A DNA stretch of 29,619 nt from Mucilaginibacter sp. UBA4741 (GCA_002403905.1 DHIR01000067.1:5433-35051), one strand, 5' to 3'. Shown: positions 7,991 through 16,487, numbered from the stretch's first letter. Notes: generated by a model not told the origin, from the letters alone. Program-made: numbers and translations.

Positions 7991-8989
7991 CTAACTCAAA
8001 TACGGTTTCCACCAGCCAGAATTATATGCGCCGGTAAACTCGGTAGGTTTGCCCGGCTCTGGTACAAATAGTTCTATTTTTTTGTCGATGGCGTATTGTT
8101 GCAACCGTTCAATTGGCTCGAACCAATCATGCAGGGCCAGGTTAAAGGTGCCCCAGTGGATAGGCATCATAACTTTGCCTTTCAAATCTAAAAAGGCATT
8201 GCTTGCATTATCCGGGCCCATGTGTATATCCGGCCAGTATTCGCCATAAGCACCTATCTCCAGTATGGCCAGGTCAAATGGCCCGAAAGCTTCGCCGATA
8301 TCTTTAAAGCCGGGGAAGTATCCCGAATCGGCACCAAAGAAAATATTATGTTTAGTGCCTTTTATTACGAATGATGACCATAGCGTTTCATTCCGGCCAA
8401 ATATGCCACGGCCCGAGAAGTGCCTTGACGGCGTGGCGGTTATTACGCAATCATGATCTATCATTACACTATCGCCCCAATCCAGTTCGGTAATATAATT
8501 TCTTTCAATGCCGAAGCTTTGTAAATGTTGACCCACCCCTAATGAACAAAAAAACGGAATGGTTGATCCCCCAAAAAATTTAATAGTGGCCTTATCCAGA
8601 TGGTCGTAATGGTCATGCGATAAAATAATGGCATCCAGCGGTGGCAGCTCGCTTAACTTTATCGGCGGATCAAAAAAACGCTTTGGCCCCATAAACTGGG
8701 TAAATGATACCCGTTGGCTCCAAACCGGGTCGGTTAATATAGTTTTGCCATCAATCTCAATCAACAGGCTTGAGTGGCCTATCAAGGTAATTCGCAACCC
8801 ACTTTTGGGCGGTGTTTGGTAGATAGACTTATCTGTTTTAAAAGGCCCCAATTGTTTTTTAGGTACAACTTCGGCTTTGTTGGTAGCATAGGCCTTTATC
8901 ATGGGTATGATCTTGTCGGTACCAACTTGGATAGTAGGTATTGGATTTAAAAATTTCCCGTTCTTTTTTCTTGATCCTGGTATACTCAT
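7991..8989 (-). CDS. Metallo-beta-lactamase-fold hydrolase (NAPE-PLD/UlaG-like)
   Basis: A 332-residue metal-dependent hydrolase. The HxHxDH metal motif is HDHYDH at residues 125-130, preceded by the fold-typical LIGHSSLLIEIDGKTILTDPVW. Further ligands are probably in PSRHFSGRG, FFGADSGY and MPIHWGTF. The overall layout, with the GPKRFFDPP segment, resembles the clade that includes NAPE-phospholipase-D-like enzymes. No signal peptide is visible, so it is probably cytosolic. The substrate is unknown. It lies 45 bp downstream of the alpha/beta hydrolase gene on the same strand. Confidence 0.9.
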   Translation of the reverse strand: MSIPGSRKKNGKFLNPIPTIQVGTDKIIPMIKAYATNKAEVVPKKQLGPFKTDKSIYQTPPKSGLRITLIGHSSLLIEIDGKTILTDPVWSQRVSFTQFMGPKRFFDPPIKLSELPPLDAIILSHDHYDHLDKATIKFFGGSTIPFFCSLGVGQHLQSFGIERNYITELDWGDSVMIDHDCVITATPSRHFSGRGIFGRNETLWSSFVIKGTKHNIFFGADSGYFPGFKDIGEAFGPFDLAILEIGAYGEYWPDIHMGPDNASNAFLDLKGKVMMPIHWGTFNLALHDWFEPIERLQQYAIDKKIELFVPEPGKPTEFTGAYNSGWWKPYLS

Positions 8990-9034
8990 TAGCTGTATAG
9001 TAAAACATTACATCAACAACGGGGCAATTGTTGT

Positions 9035-9871
9035 TTAGACTTCTTTATTAAAAAATTTAATCACCTCATTACAAAAATCATGCAGTTGGGCAGGTAATGT
9101 ATTTTCGGCGTAAGGATGTGTGCCGCCAAAGGTATGATCGCCATTTTTAATTACTATAAAATCGGCATGCGGTTGTGCGGCTTTTAATTGCTTGGCATGG
9201 CTAAGGGGCACGGTTTTATCCTCATCGCCGTGTATTATTAACCAGGGTTGTGTTATCTGGGCCGCTTTAGCCAAAATATCCAACCTGCCCGGGTTTTTAT
9301 CCAAGTCATCCAATAAACTTGCTTTTAACGGCATTTGTTGGTTGGTGCGACTGTTTAGCATATACATTATGCCTTGCAATCGCCATTGTTCCTCGGCTTG
9401 TTTTGGCCATAGATTATGGAAACTGGAGATTGAAGCCATGCTAACAAGTTTCTTTACCCGCTTATCTTCGGCAGCTTTAATTGTACTGATGCCGCCGCCC
9501 ATGCTATGGCCTATCAGGTACATCTCATTTGCCCGTGGTATTGACGAACCACTATAGGCAAAATCAATAACAGTAGTTAAATCATCCAGTTCAAAAGAAA
9601 AAGTGTTGTCGCTAAAAGCTATCAGGTCTGTAAAATCAACAGGATTATCGGGCGTAGTGCCGTTATGGCTAAAGTTAAATTTTAAAAAACGATACCCGTT
9701 TTGGGCAAAATAATTGGCCACCAGGTTATGTGTGCCCCAATCTTTAAACCCTTTAAAACCATGTGCGAAAATTACTAACGGCGCGTCCCTGAATTTATCA
9801 TCATAGGTAAGGTCGGTTAACATGCCCCTGCCTTTGGCACCCGATAGTGTGAAAAATTCTTTCTTGATCAT
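9035..9871 (-). CDS. Alpha/beta hydrolase (dienelactone-hydrolase-like)
   Basis: A 278-residue serine hydrolase. The nucleophile elbow is GHSMGG with Ser123. The oxyanion region is FAHGFKGFKDWG (about residues 35-46), and the acid and base are probably in IHGDEDKTVP and NGDHTFGG near the C-terminus. The ATG at 9869-9871 (MIKKEFFTLSG) is preferred, because an earlier TTG at 9911-9913 falls in a TATAATTTG promoter-like element. The substrate is unknown. It is followed by the metallo-hydrolase gene and preceded by DoxX, all on the minus strand. Confidence 0.88.
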   Translation of the reverse strand: MIKKEFFTLSGAKGRGMLTDLTYDDKFRDAPLVIFAHGFKGFKDWGTHNLVANYFAQNGYRFLKFNFSHNGTTPDNPVDFTDLIAFSDNTFSFELDDLTTVIDFAYSGSSIPRANEMYLIGHSMGGGISTIKAAEDKRVKKLVSMASISSFHNLWPKQAEEQWRLQGIMYMLNSRTNQQMPLKASLLDDLDKNPGRLDILAKAAQITQPWLIIHGDEDKTVPLSHAKQLKAAQPHADFIVIKNGDHTFGGTHPYAENTLPAQLHDFCNEVIKFFNKEV

Positions 9872-9910
9872 AGTTAGGTATCCAATATTACCACAATAGG
9901 TTGTAGCAAA

Positions 9911-9919
9911 CAAATTATA
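9911..9919 (-). promoter_or_regulatory. Possible promoter element of the alpha/beta hydrolase
   Basis: The minus-strand sequence TATAATTTG resembles the -7 element TAnnTTTG with altered spacing. It sits 39 bases before the chosen ATG, between the DoxX stop and the hydrolase gene. Confidence 0.3.
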
Positions 9920-9940
9920 GATGATCTTTTAACACTGTTG

Positions 9941-10324
9941 TTACAAACTATCCTTTTTAACATACCACCAGGCCCATAATATCAACACCGGTTGCAGGGC
10001 CAGCCTTATCCAGGCAACCAAAGGGGTAACGGTAAACGTACCAAGCTTAAAAGGAGCATCAATTATCATTTGGATATGTACCGGTAAAAAGGCAATAAGC
10101 AACAGACAAATCCCCATAGCGCCAATTTGTCGGGATGGTTTTGCAATAAGCAATAAACCAAACAATATTTCAAACATACCCGCCAGGTAGTTTGCAAGTT
10201 TGGGCAACGGAATATAATGCGGAATTATACGGATATATCCCACCGGATTAAGGAAATGGTTAACCCCGGCATATAAATAACCAAAAATGAGAATCAAAAG
10301 ACTAATCTTTTTTAACAATTTCAT
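9941..10324 (-). CDS. DoxX-family membrane protein
   Basis: A 127-residue integral membrane protein with four hydrophobic segments (about residues 5-22, 45-62, 70-90 and 105-122). The pattern GYLYAGVNHFLNP near the N-terminus and FEILFGLLLI in the second helix are typical of DoxX/DoxD-like proteins. The exact role of this family in Bacteroidota is not settled; some members are linked to redox stress or terminal oxidases. The gene is divergent from hemA across a 152-bp spacer. Confidence 0.85.
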   Translation of the reverse strand: MKLLKKISLLILIFGYLYAGVNHFLNPVGYIRIIPHYIPLPKLANYLAGMFEILFGLLLIAKPSRQIGAMGICLLLIAFLPVHIQMIIDAPFKLGTFTVTPLVAWIRLALQPVLILWAWWYVKKDSL

Positions 10325-10446
10325 AATTTTAACTACGTTTTTTGCTGTGCAACAGATGTTTAATTTTAATTAATACCCATTTATTTATAAACATTCTAAA
10401 TACATGGGTATGACAAAGGCTTGACATTGGTTTTGGTTTAGGATGT

Positions 10447-10454
10447 TATTTTTG
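10447..10454 (+). promoter_or_regulatory. Promoter -7 element of hemA
   Basis: TATTTTTG fits TAnnTTTG. It ends 22 bases before the TTG start at 10477, a leader of about 18 nt and the same layout as hemCD. A TTGG at 10427-10430 could be the -33 part, although the 17-bp gap is shorter than usual. Confidence 0.55.
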
Positions 10455-10476
10455 TCGGGTCAAATTTAAAAATGCT

Positions 10477-11703
10477 TTGAAGTATTTAAAGGTAATAGCT
10501 TTTACACACAAACAGATCGAACTGAAAGAGCTGGGGAAGTTGGTGATCTGCGAGGAGAACTTAACGGGCAAGCTACAGCAAGTAAAAGCTGATTTTGGCA
10601 TTGCCGAAATTTTTTATTTGGCTACCTGTAACCGCGTTGAGTTTGTAATGGTAACGCCGCAGCTTATTGACAAAGCATTTGCCACAAAATTTATCGAAGC
10701 TTTAAACATTGGCCTATGCGCTAAGTACATGGGCACTTTTGTTGACGCGGCTTCTATTTATGAGGGCCGCGATGCGTTGAACCATTTGCTGCGAATGTCG
10801 TGTTCGCTGGAAAGCCTGATAGTTGGCGAAAAAGAGATTTTGGCCCAACTGCGAAAGGCGTACGAATGCAGCCGCGAAGCAGGCTTAACCGGGGATGGAC
10901 TACGAATGTTTATGAATTGTGTGGTCAAGACCGCTAAAGAAGTTTACACCAACACCAACATCTCCAAAAACCCCATCTCGGTAGTATCACTGGCCTACCG
11001 CAAGCTTAAAGACCTTAAGCTATGTATAAATGCCCGCATCCTCATCATCGGCGCAGGCGAAACCAACCAAAACATTTCCAAGTATCTGCAAAAACATAAG
11101 TTCTCTAACTTCGCAGTGTTTAACCGTACGCTGTCTAAAGCCCAAAAACTGGCTGTTGATTTAAATGGTGAGGCTTTTACGTTAGATGCTTTGGCTACTT
11201 ATAATAAAGGCTTTGATGTAATTATTACCTGCACATCCGCAGTTGAACCTATAATTACTCCCGAGATATATACAACCTTATTAAACGGCGAAACCAACAA
11301 AAAGACCATCGTTGATCTGGCTATCCCTAATGATACCGCTCCCGAAGTTTTAGAGCAGTTCCCGGTTAATTTTATTGAGGTGTACTCACTAAACGAAGTT
11401 GCCAAACGCAACCTGCAAGAACGCTACCAGGAGCTTACTTATGCCGAAGAAATTATAGAACAAAACATAGCCGAGTTTTGCTTAATGCTTAAACAGCGTA
11501 AAGTAGAACTAGCTATGCGCCAGATTCCCGAAAAAATAAAAGAGATACGCAACACCGCCATCAATAGTGTGTTTGCCGACGATCTGGAAGGTATGGATGC
11601 ACACTCGCGCGAAATACTGGAGAAAGTGATCAACTACATGGAGAAAAAATATATTAGCGTGCCTATGGTAATGGCTAAGGATATTTTGATCAATAATAAC
11701 TAA
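10477..11703 (+). CDS. hemA: Glutamyl-tRNA reductase
   Basis: A 408-residue enzyme that reduces glutamyl-tRNA(Glu) to glutamate-1-semialdehyde with NADPH, the first step of the C5 heme pathway. The catalytic cysteine is C51 in YLATCNRVEF. The SLESLIVGEKEILAQLR block and the NADPH Rossmann motif ILIIGAGETNQNISKYL (about 188-204) follow, and the C-terminal helical dimerisation domain is about 305-408. The start is TTG: the family N-terminus MKYLKVIAFTHKQIEL begins exactly there, upstream in-frame codons offer no ATG, and the next internal Met is after the catalytic Cys. The last 51 bases recur, partly decayed, at 13172-13222. Confidence 0.95.
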   Translation: MKYLKVIAFTHKQIELKELGKLVICEENLTGKLQQVKADFGIAEIFYLATCNRVEFVMVTPQLIDKAFATKFIEALNIGLCAKYMGTFVDAASIYEGRDALNHLLRMSCSLESLIVGEKEILAQLRKAYECSREAGLTGDGLRMFMNCVVKTAKEVYTNTNISKNPISVVSLAYRKLKDLKLCINARILIIGAGETNQNISKYLQKHKFSNFAVFNRTLSKAQKLAVDLNGEAFTLDALATYNKGFDVIITCTSAVEPIITPEIYTTLLNGETNKKTIVDLAIPNDTAPEVLEQFPVNFIEVYSLNEVAKRNLQERYQELTYAEEIIEQNIAEFCLMLKQRKVELAMRQIPEKIKEIRNTAINSVFADDLEGMDAHSREILEKVINYMEKKYISVPMVMAKDILINNN

Positions 11704-11737
11704 TTCCCTCCCCGGTTTTTCATCATTGCGTCATTGC

Positions 11738-12829
11738 TTATAATTTAAAACTTATACCCAGGTTTATTGCGTAATCTGCAAAAGCTGCATCCCCCTGTGC
11801 GTATACCCCGGTTAAATCGGTTTTAATTTTATCAGGCACACTTTGTGTTCTTTCACGTATTAAAGCTATAGGAACAAATGCATTTACACTCACCTTTTTA
11901 AAAGCATATACTATACCAGGTTCGGCAGAAATAATATTTCCAGGACGTCTGAAACCATTGCTGCCACCTATGATATCTTTGCTAGGTAAACATTCGTCGC
12001 GAAAACCGGCTGAAAATATAAACCGCTTTACAGACACACTGGTGCCAAATCTTAACATCATCTGATCAGGCACACTCATTACATCACTTCCATAGGCTAT
12101 GGAGGCGGCACTTGGCGTACCGCCACGCGCTGATGAAACTCCATTTTGCTCACGGGGATTAATTAGATAATAAAAGTTTCCGTACAAGTTAAAAGTATGT
12201 GATAAATGATAAAAAGCGTTAACTTCAGTAGTAATACCTGTACCGCCATCACCAAGCTGAATAGACTGATCTACAGGCCCCAATAATTTAGTGCCACCAG
12301 GGCCGGTATTGTAAAAATAATCAGTGTATTTATAATCGCCTGTGGGTAGTTTAAGGCCCAAACCAAACTGGATATTGCCATTTTTAAATTTATGTGGATC
12401 AAATACCCAAACATATCCCGCGATACGAATGTCGCCAATACCAAATGACGATGTCGAATGTCTTTCATTACCCCCATGTTCATATAAGGACGAACGGGTA
12501 TTTGATATAACAGGTACATCAACCGAAAATGACCAGCGGCTGTTAAATACGCGCGTTAAAGTAAGATCCTGCGTATAAGCATGATTTATAACATTAGTGC
12601 CTAAAGTTATTCGTTGGGGTTGCTCTTGCTGGCCAATAAAATGTTTATATGATTTATAGTATCGGATATTTGAATTAAAAATCCATCCGCCATTTTCGTC
12701 TGTTTCTTCGGGATGATCAAGCATAGAACATACGCCCCCTGTGCTTTTAATGGCTACGCATCCCTGGGCGAATAGCTTACTTGTTGCAAAAAATAGTGTA
12801 ACTGTTAATAAGAAGTAAATTTTTTTCAT
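11738..12829 (-). CDS. Outer-membrane beta-barrel protein (transporter-like)
   Basis: A 363-residue protein with a signal peptide (MKKIYFLLTVTLFFATSKLFAQ; cleavage probably after residue 20 or 22). The mature part has alternating beta-strand segments rich in aromatic residues (for example NIRYYKSYKHFIG, RWSFSVDVPVI, IQFGLGLKLPTGDYKY, FIFSAGFRDECLP), ending NLGISFKL as a barrel does. Two cysteines lie just after the signal peptide (GCVAIKSTGGVCSM). It resembles the channel-type OM proteins annotated in Bacteroidota as 'transporter', but I cannot name a substrate. It lies against the heme operon, between the true hemA 3' end and its decayed copy, and so may have arrived by insertion. Confidence 0.8.
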   Translation of the reverse strand: MKKIYFLLTVTLFFATSKLFAQGCVAIKSTGGVCSMLDHPEETDENGGWIFNSNIRYYKSYKHFIGQQEQPQRITLGTNVINHAYTQDLTLTRVFNSRWSFSVDVPVISNTRSSLYEHGGNERHSTSSFGIGDIRIAGYVWVFDPHKFKNGNIQFGLGLKLPTGDYKYTDYFYNTGPGGTKLLGPVDQSIQLGDGGTGITTEVNAFYHLSHTFNLYGNFYYLINPREQNGVSSARGGTPSAASIAYGSDVMSVPDQMMLRFGTSVSVKRFIFSAGFRDECLPSKDIIGGSNGFRRPGNIISAEPGIVYAFKKVSVNAFVPIALIRERTQSVPDKIKTDLTGVYAQGDAAFADYAINLGISFKL

Positions 12830-13171
12830 GATTAATTATTAGGTTTAGTATGTAGTACGATTAGAGATAGTGGATAAAACACAATAAAAAAAATATTATT
12901 TAAAATAAATATCTTAAATAATAAAGTCAAGTAAGTTATTATTTATCCACAACCTTGGGGGCAATTTCTATTTATTTTTAGACATCACCAAATCTATTTT
13001 TAAATTAACTATCAATGTGATGATAATTTTAAATTTTATCGAAGAGGAAGCAAAGTAGTTTGATTGTGAGGTGTTTGTGCTTTAGTAGCCGAATTTATAG
13101 GAGTTGACTTTGAAAGCCAATTGCCTGGTAAGTCCAAAGTTGCAAGCATCGGACAGCCAGTAGAAAAAAAT
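12830..13171. other. AT-rich noncoding spacer
   Basis: About 340 bases without a plausible gene: all six frames are cut by stops. It holds the upstream region of the outer-membrane gene (no clear TAnnTTTG element) and long A/T runs at 12880-12925. It ends where the hemA-tail copy begins. Confidence 0.6.
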
Positions 13172-13222
13172 ATTAGTGTACCTATGATAATGGCTAAGTA
13201 TATTTTGATCAATAATAATTAA
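13172..13222 (+). pseudogene. Decayed duplicate of the hemA 3' end
   Basis: These 51 bases match the last 51 bases of hemA (11653-11703) at 46 positions and keep the reading frame through the stop. They encode ISVPMIMAKYILINNN against ISVPMVMAKDILINNN in hemA. Three of the five changes are silent. Similarity extends a little upstream (AGAAAAAA) and weakly downstream. There is no start or rest of the gene, so it is a fragment left by a duplication or insertion event. Confidence 0.85.
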
Positions 13223-13250
13223 AACAGCCCCAATTTTCGTTTACCGTCAC

Positions 13251-13345
13251 GTCATCGCGAGCGTAGCGTGACGATCTCTACACGATAGGCAGTTCGCAGA
13301 CCTGGCGCGCAGAGATTGCCACACTCGTACCTCGTTCGCAATGAC
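13251..13345. repeat. GTCATTGCGAG-type interspersed palindrome (copy 1)
   Basis: The ends GTCATCGCGA (13251-13260) and TCGCAATGAC (13336-13345) are inverted and complementary with one mismatch. The interior contains GATCTC/GAGATT arms. The same family occurs at 22481-22548. This is a REP-like repeat common between genes of Bacteroidota. Confidence 0.75.
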
Positions 13346-13359
13346 GCGTTGTGGGTTAG

Positions 13360-13830
13360 CTAAGAATGTACTGCAAACTGCCCAACCTTATAATTACCAC
13401 CCGGCGTGCGGAAAGCAATATTAATACGGTTATAAGTATTAATGGTAGTAACCGCCAAAGTAAGATCTACCAGTTCTGCTTCGGTAAACTGTTTGCGGGC
13501 CTGTTCGTAAACAGCATCGGGCATATCGTTATTGTTTAGTTTGGTAACGGCTTCGGCCCAGGCCAAGGCAGCACGCTCGCGGTCGGTGTATACCAATGCT
13601 TCGCGCCAAGCGGCTACCAAGTACAGGCGCTGCTCGGTTTCGCCTTTGGCGCGCAGGTCTTTAGAGTGCATATCCAAACAAAAAGCGCAGCCGTTTATTT
13701 GCGATACGCGGAAATAAATTAAGTCTAATAGTGACTCATCTACCGGCGATTTAGCCAAATAAGCACCTATCCCATACAATGCGCACAAAGCGCCCGGTGC
13801 TTTTTCGAAAGCATTAATTCTTTGTTCCAT
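13360..13830 (-). CDS. AhpD-like carboxymuconolactone decarboxylase family protein
   Basis: A 156-residue all-helical protein of the AhpD/CMD superfamily. The redox motif is C48-x-x-C51-x3-H55 (NGCAFCLDMH), as in AhpD-like alkylhydroperoxidases. The following ALAWAEAVTKL and VDLTLAVTTINTYNRINIAFR helices match the family. It probably reduces peroxides or protects against oxidative stress. It is monocistronic on the minus strand and interrupts the heme locus together with its two neighbours. Confidence 0.92.
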   Translation of the reverse strand: MEQRINAFEKAPGALCALYGIGAYLAKSPVDESLLDLIYFRVSQINGCAFCLDMHSKDLRAKGETEQRLYLVAAWREALVYTDRERAALAWAEAVTKLNNNDMPDAVYEQARKQFTEAELVDLTLAVTTINTYNRINIAFRTPGGNYKVGQFAVHS

Positions 13831-13960
13831 TTGTATTTGTTTAATAATTATACCCTAATGACGACCGGGGTGAACTAAATTGGACAGGAGGGAGAAAAAA
13901 TCTATTTGAATACAAAACCATTTGTCATACTGCTGCCAATGACATATTGTAAAACATGTT

Positions 13961-13993
13961 AAACTTGCGAAGTTTTTAAAACTTCGCAAGTTT
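13961..13993. repeat. Perfect 16-bp-arm palindrome
   Basis: AAACTTGCGAAGTTTT (13961-13976) and its exact reverse complement (13978-13993) are separated by one T. It lies in the 311-bp spacer (13831-14141) between two minus-strand genes. It could form a cruciform or a very stable RNA hairpin. The rest of the spacer holds G-rich sequence and the terminator described next; no gene is seen. Confidence 0.85.
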
Positions 13994-14075
13994 AAAACGT
14001 AACGTGTCATTTCACCTTCAAAGTCCCGCAGGGGATTTTATAACTCAGCATGGCAGGGAGGGGGAGGTTGAAATG

Positions 14076-14117
14076 AAAAAGGGGCAAAGCCTAGGTATTG
14101 ATGCTTCGGTTTTGCCC
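14076..14117 (-). terminator. Terminator of the lipocalin-like lipoprotein gene
   Basis: Read on the minus strand: GGGCAAAACC (14117-14108), a 16-nt loop and GGCTTTGCCC (14091-14082), a 10-bp stem with one mismatch. A T-run follows at 14080-14076. It starts 24 bases past the gene's stop. Confidence 0.7.
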
Positions 14118-14141
14118 TTAGTGTTTATTACTTATTGTTAG

Positions 14142-14615
14142 TTATTTTTTTTGGAATGTATAAACAATATAAGCTGTCTTATCACCTACACTAATAGGCG
14201 ATTTTAAGGTCATGGATTTGCCATCATTTTGCGCGATGTTAAGCTGGTAGCCCTCGGCTACGTTTTTAGCTTTGTCGCCCTGGTATATTTTTTTAAACTG
14301 AAATATAGGATTGCTTTTATCCTGCGTATTATAACTCCAAAATATGGTTTGCGATGTGCCGTTAGCCAGTGTATACATACCATTGCCGCTATTGGTTAGT
14401 TGCCAGGTACTGTTAATAAAATCGCGCGGAGGGGCTTGGTTAAACACATCCTGTACGGCGTTGGGTAAAAGCCCGTCATAACTAACGTTAGTTAATGTCC
14501 AGGTACCATTAATATGGCCATTTGATGCACCTACTAAACTTTTGGTAGTTGAGCAGGCTTGTAAAATAAAAGCAAGTGCTAAAACAGTAAATGTGAGCTG
14601 TAATGTCTTTTTCAT
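14142..14615 (-). CDS. Lipocalin-like lipoprotein
   Basis: A 157-residue protein starting MKKTLQLTFTVLALAFILQAC, a lipoprotein signal with Cys21 as the lipidated residue. The mature part resembles the small lipocalin-like/META-like beta domain of Bacteroidota lipoproteins: HINGTWTLTNVSYDG at the start, then antiparallel strands, ending TAYIVYTFQKK. The ligand is unknown. The ATG at 14613-14615 is chosen because the longer forms lack a signal peptide at the N-terminus. It has its own promoter and terminator. Confidence 0.78.
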   Translation of the reverse strand: MKKTLQLTFTVLALAFILQACSTTKSLVGASNGHINGTWTLTNVSYDGLLPNAVQDVFNQAPPRDFINSTWQLTNSGNGMYTLANGTSQTIFWSYNTQDKSNPIFQFKKIYQGDKAKNVAEGYQLNIAQNDGKSMTLKSPISVGDKTAYIVYTFQKK

Positions 14616-14657
14616 AATCATATATCTAATATGCAATAATCGATACATAAATCCTGC

Positions 14658-14665
14658 CAAAAATA
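14658..14665 (-). promoter_or_regulatory. Promoter -7 element of the lipoprotein gene
   Basis: The minus-strand sequence TATTTTTG fits TAnnTTTG and ends about 42 bases upstream of the chosen ATG. Confidence 0.45.
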
Positions 14666-14696
14666 TTATTAGACTGTGACAATTAGCTTAATAAAG

Positions 14697-14835
14697 ATTA
14701 GAGATTAGGCTTAGCAAATTAAATAATAAAGCGAGGGGCCAAATCTCTAATCTTCAATCACTACTCTTTAATCACCAATCACTAACCCCATTCACTCAAT
14801 AACTAATTCAATAATTCACTCATTGAATAGTCACT
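14697..14835. repeat. Degenerate intergenic repeat tract before hemCD
   Basis: A 10-bp inverted repeat (ATTAGAGATT 14697-14706 with AATCTCTAAT 14742-14751) is followed by AATCTTCAATCACTACTC and ATTCAATAATTCACTC-type direct repeats, related to the repeats at 1-44. No coding potential is visible. Confidence 0.5.
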
Positions 14836-14882
14836 CTACTTTCATATCATCAATAAAAACTACAACCATCGGGATAAAAAAT

Positions 14883-14890
14883 TAAATTTG
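14883..14890 (+). promoter_or_regulatory. Promoter -7 element of hemCD
   Basis: TAAATTTG fits TAnnTTTG. It ends 22 bases before the TTG start at 14913, the same spacing as in hemA. No -33 element is apparent. Confidence 0.55.
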
Positions 14891-14912
14891 CGGTTGCAAA
14901 TAGATAACCCCT

Positions 14913-16487
14913 TTGGAAAGAACATTAATTATAGGAACACGCGGTAGTGAACTAGCGCTATGGCAGGCAAATTTTGTTAAGGATAGCCTGGCTAAAGCTG
15001 GTATTACCGCCGAGCTGAAAATTATTAAAACACAAGGCGACCGCATACTTAATTTAAGTTTTGATAAGCTGGAAGGTAAAGGCTTCTTTACCAAAGAGCT
15101 GGAAGAAGAATTATTGGCAGGCGCTATTGATTTAGCGGTACATAGCCACAAGGACCTGCCAACAGAAAACCCTCCGGGACTCATCATCGCGGCAGTATCA
15201 GAACGGGAGGACCCTTCTGAGCTGCTGTTGATCTTGAAAGATTGTGTAGATGTTAAGCAAAAGCTGTCGGTTAAATTTGGCGCTATTGTGGGCACATCCA
15301 GCAATCGCCGTAAGGCACAATTGCTGGCTTATCGCCCCGACCTGGAGATTGAGGACCTGCGCGGCAACGTACTTACCCGCATAGGCAAACTGCGCGATGA
15401 GAAATACGATGCTATTATGCTGGCTAAAGCCGGTGTTAGCCGTTTAGGTATCGACCTGAGCGAGTTCCATGTAGAAGAGCTAACGCCTAACGAGATTGTA
15501 CCCGCGCCCGCGCAAGGTGTTTTAGCCATACAGATCCGTGAGGAGGATACCGAACTGTTTAAAGCCTTACAAGTACTAAACCACCCTGATGTTGCCGAAG
15601 AACTGGCAGTTGAGCGTACGGTGCTTAAACTTTTTGGCGGTGGCTGCCATTTACCATTGGGATGCTATTGCCGCAGAGATGAGGGTACGTTCCAGGTATT
15701 TACATCTAAAGCCGAGACCGGCGATGATTTCCCCGACCGTTTATTTTTAGAAGCCGATAAGGCTGATGGATTGCCCGAGAAGGTTGTCGCGGCTTTTAAT
15801 ACCGATAGGAAGCTGCCATCAAGTGTATTTATATCGCGCGAGGTATCAGAGCAAAGCTATTTCCGCAGAGCTTTAGCAAAACATAATATACAGATAGACG
15901 GGCGCTCGCTGATACGTACGGTGCCGGTTATTACCAAATTAGATTCGTACATATTAAAATATATAGACTGGATATTCTTCAGCAGTAAAAACGCGGTCGA
16001 ATACTTTTTCCAACTGGAACCATTATTTCCTAAGGATGTTAAGTTTGGGGTGATGGGTGCAGGCTCAGAAGAAATGCTGCGCCGCAAAGGTCATTTCGCT
16101 GATTTTACCGGTATAGGTAATGATTCGGCTGATATTGCCGAAGAGTTTGCTAAGGTGGCTAACGGTACGCAAGTACTATTCCCATGTGCCGAGGACTCGC
16201 TGAAAAGCATACAAAAAGGCTTATCGCCCGATACTAAAGTAATAGACCTGGTGATATATGAAACCGTACTGGAGGATGAAGTAGAAGGGTCGGGTGCAGA
16301 GGTGCTGGTATTTACCAGCCCATCAAACGTAGATGCCTACTTCGCCGAAAATTTAATGGACCCATATCAAAAAGTTATTGCCATAGGTAAATCAACCGGC
16401 AAAAAGTTTGATGAGATGGGCGTAAAATATACATTGCCCTTTAGTCCCGATGAAGTTGGGCTGGCTGAGGCGGTGTTTGGACTTTAA
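14913..16487 (+). CDS. hemC: Fused hydroxymethylbilane synthase / uroporphyrinogen-III synthase
   Basis: A 524-residue fusion catalysing two consecutive heme steps: four porphobilinogen to hydroxymethylbilane (HemC), then ring closure to uroporphyrinogen III (HemD). The HemC part (about 1-300) has the GTRGSELALWQA start, HSHKDLP with the catalytic Asp81, GTSSNRRKAQL (127-137) and the dipyrromethane-cofactor Cys245 in GGGCHLPLG. The HemD part (about 300-524) has FISRE, the IFFSSKNAVEYF motif and VFTSPSNVDAYF, typical of the divergent two-lobed synthase. The start is TTG: an in-frame stop at 14901-14903 rules out an upstream start, and the family N-terminus begins here. It has its own promoter and opens the plus-strand run hemCD-hemB-hemL. 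Confidence 0.94.
   Translation: MERTLIIGTRGSELALWQANFVKDSLAKAGITAELKIIKTQGDRILNLSFDKLEGKGFFTKELEEELLAGAIDLAVHSHKDLPTENPPGLIIAAVSEREDPSELLLILKDCVDVKQKLSVKFGAIVGTSSNRRKAQLLAYRPDLEIEDLRGNVLTRIGKLRDEKYDAIMLAKAGVSRLGIDLSEFHVEELTPNEIVPAPAQGVLAIQIREEDTELFKALQVLNHPDVAEELAVERTVLKLFGGGCHLPLGCYCRRDEGTFQVFTSKAETGDDFPDRLFLEADKADGLPEKVVAAFNTDRKLPSSVFISREVSEQSYFRRALAKHNIQIDGRSLIRTVPVITKLDSYILKYIDWIFFSSKNAVEYFFQLEPLFPKDVKFGVMGAGSEEMLRRKGHFADFTGIGNDSADIAEEFAKVANGTQVLFPCAEDSLKSIQKGLSPDTKVIDLVIYETVLEDEVEGSGAEVLVFTSPSNVDAYFAENLMDPYQKVIAIGKSTGKKFDEMGVKYTLPFSPDEVGLAEAVFGL

Noticed and set aside
12830..13222. A small gene between the outer-membrane gene and the AhpD gene
   Set aside because: Frames are short and broken by stops. 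The only coding-like stretch is the hemA tail copy.
13251..13345. A transposon end or tRNA-like element
   Set aside because: It matches the interspersed palindrome at 22481-22548. There is no transposase, and no tRNA arm structure could be formed.
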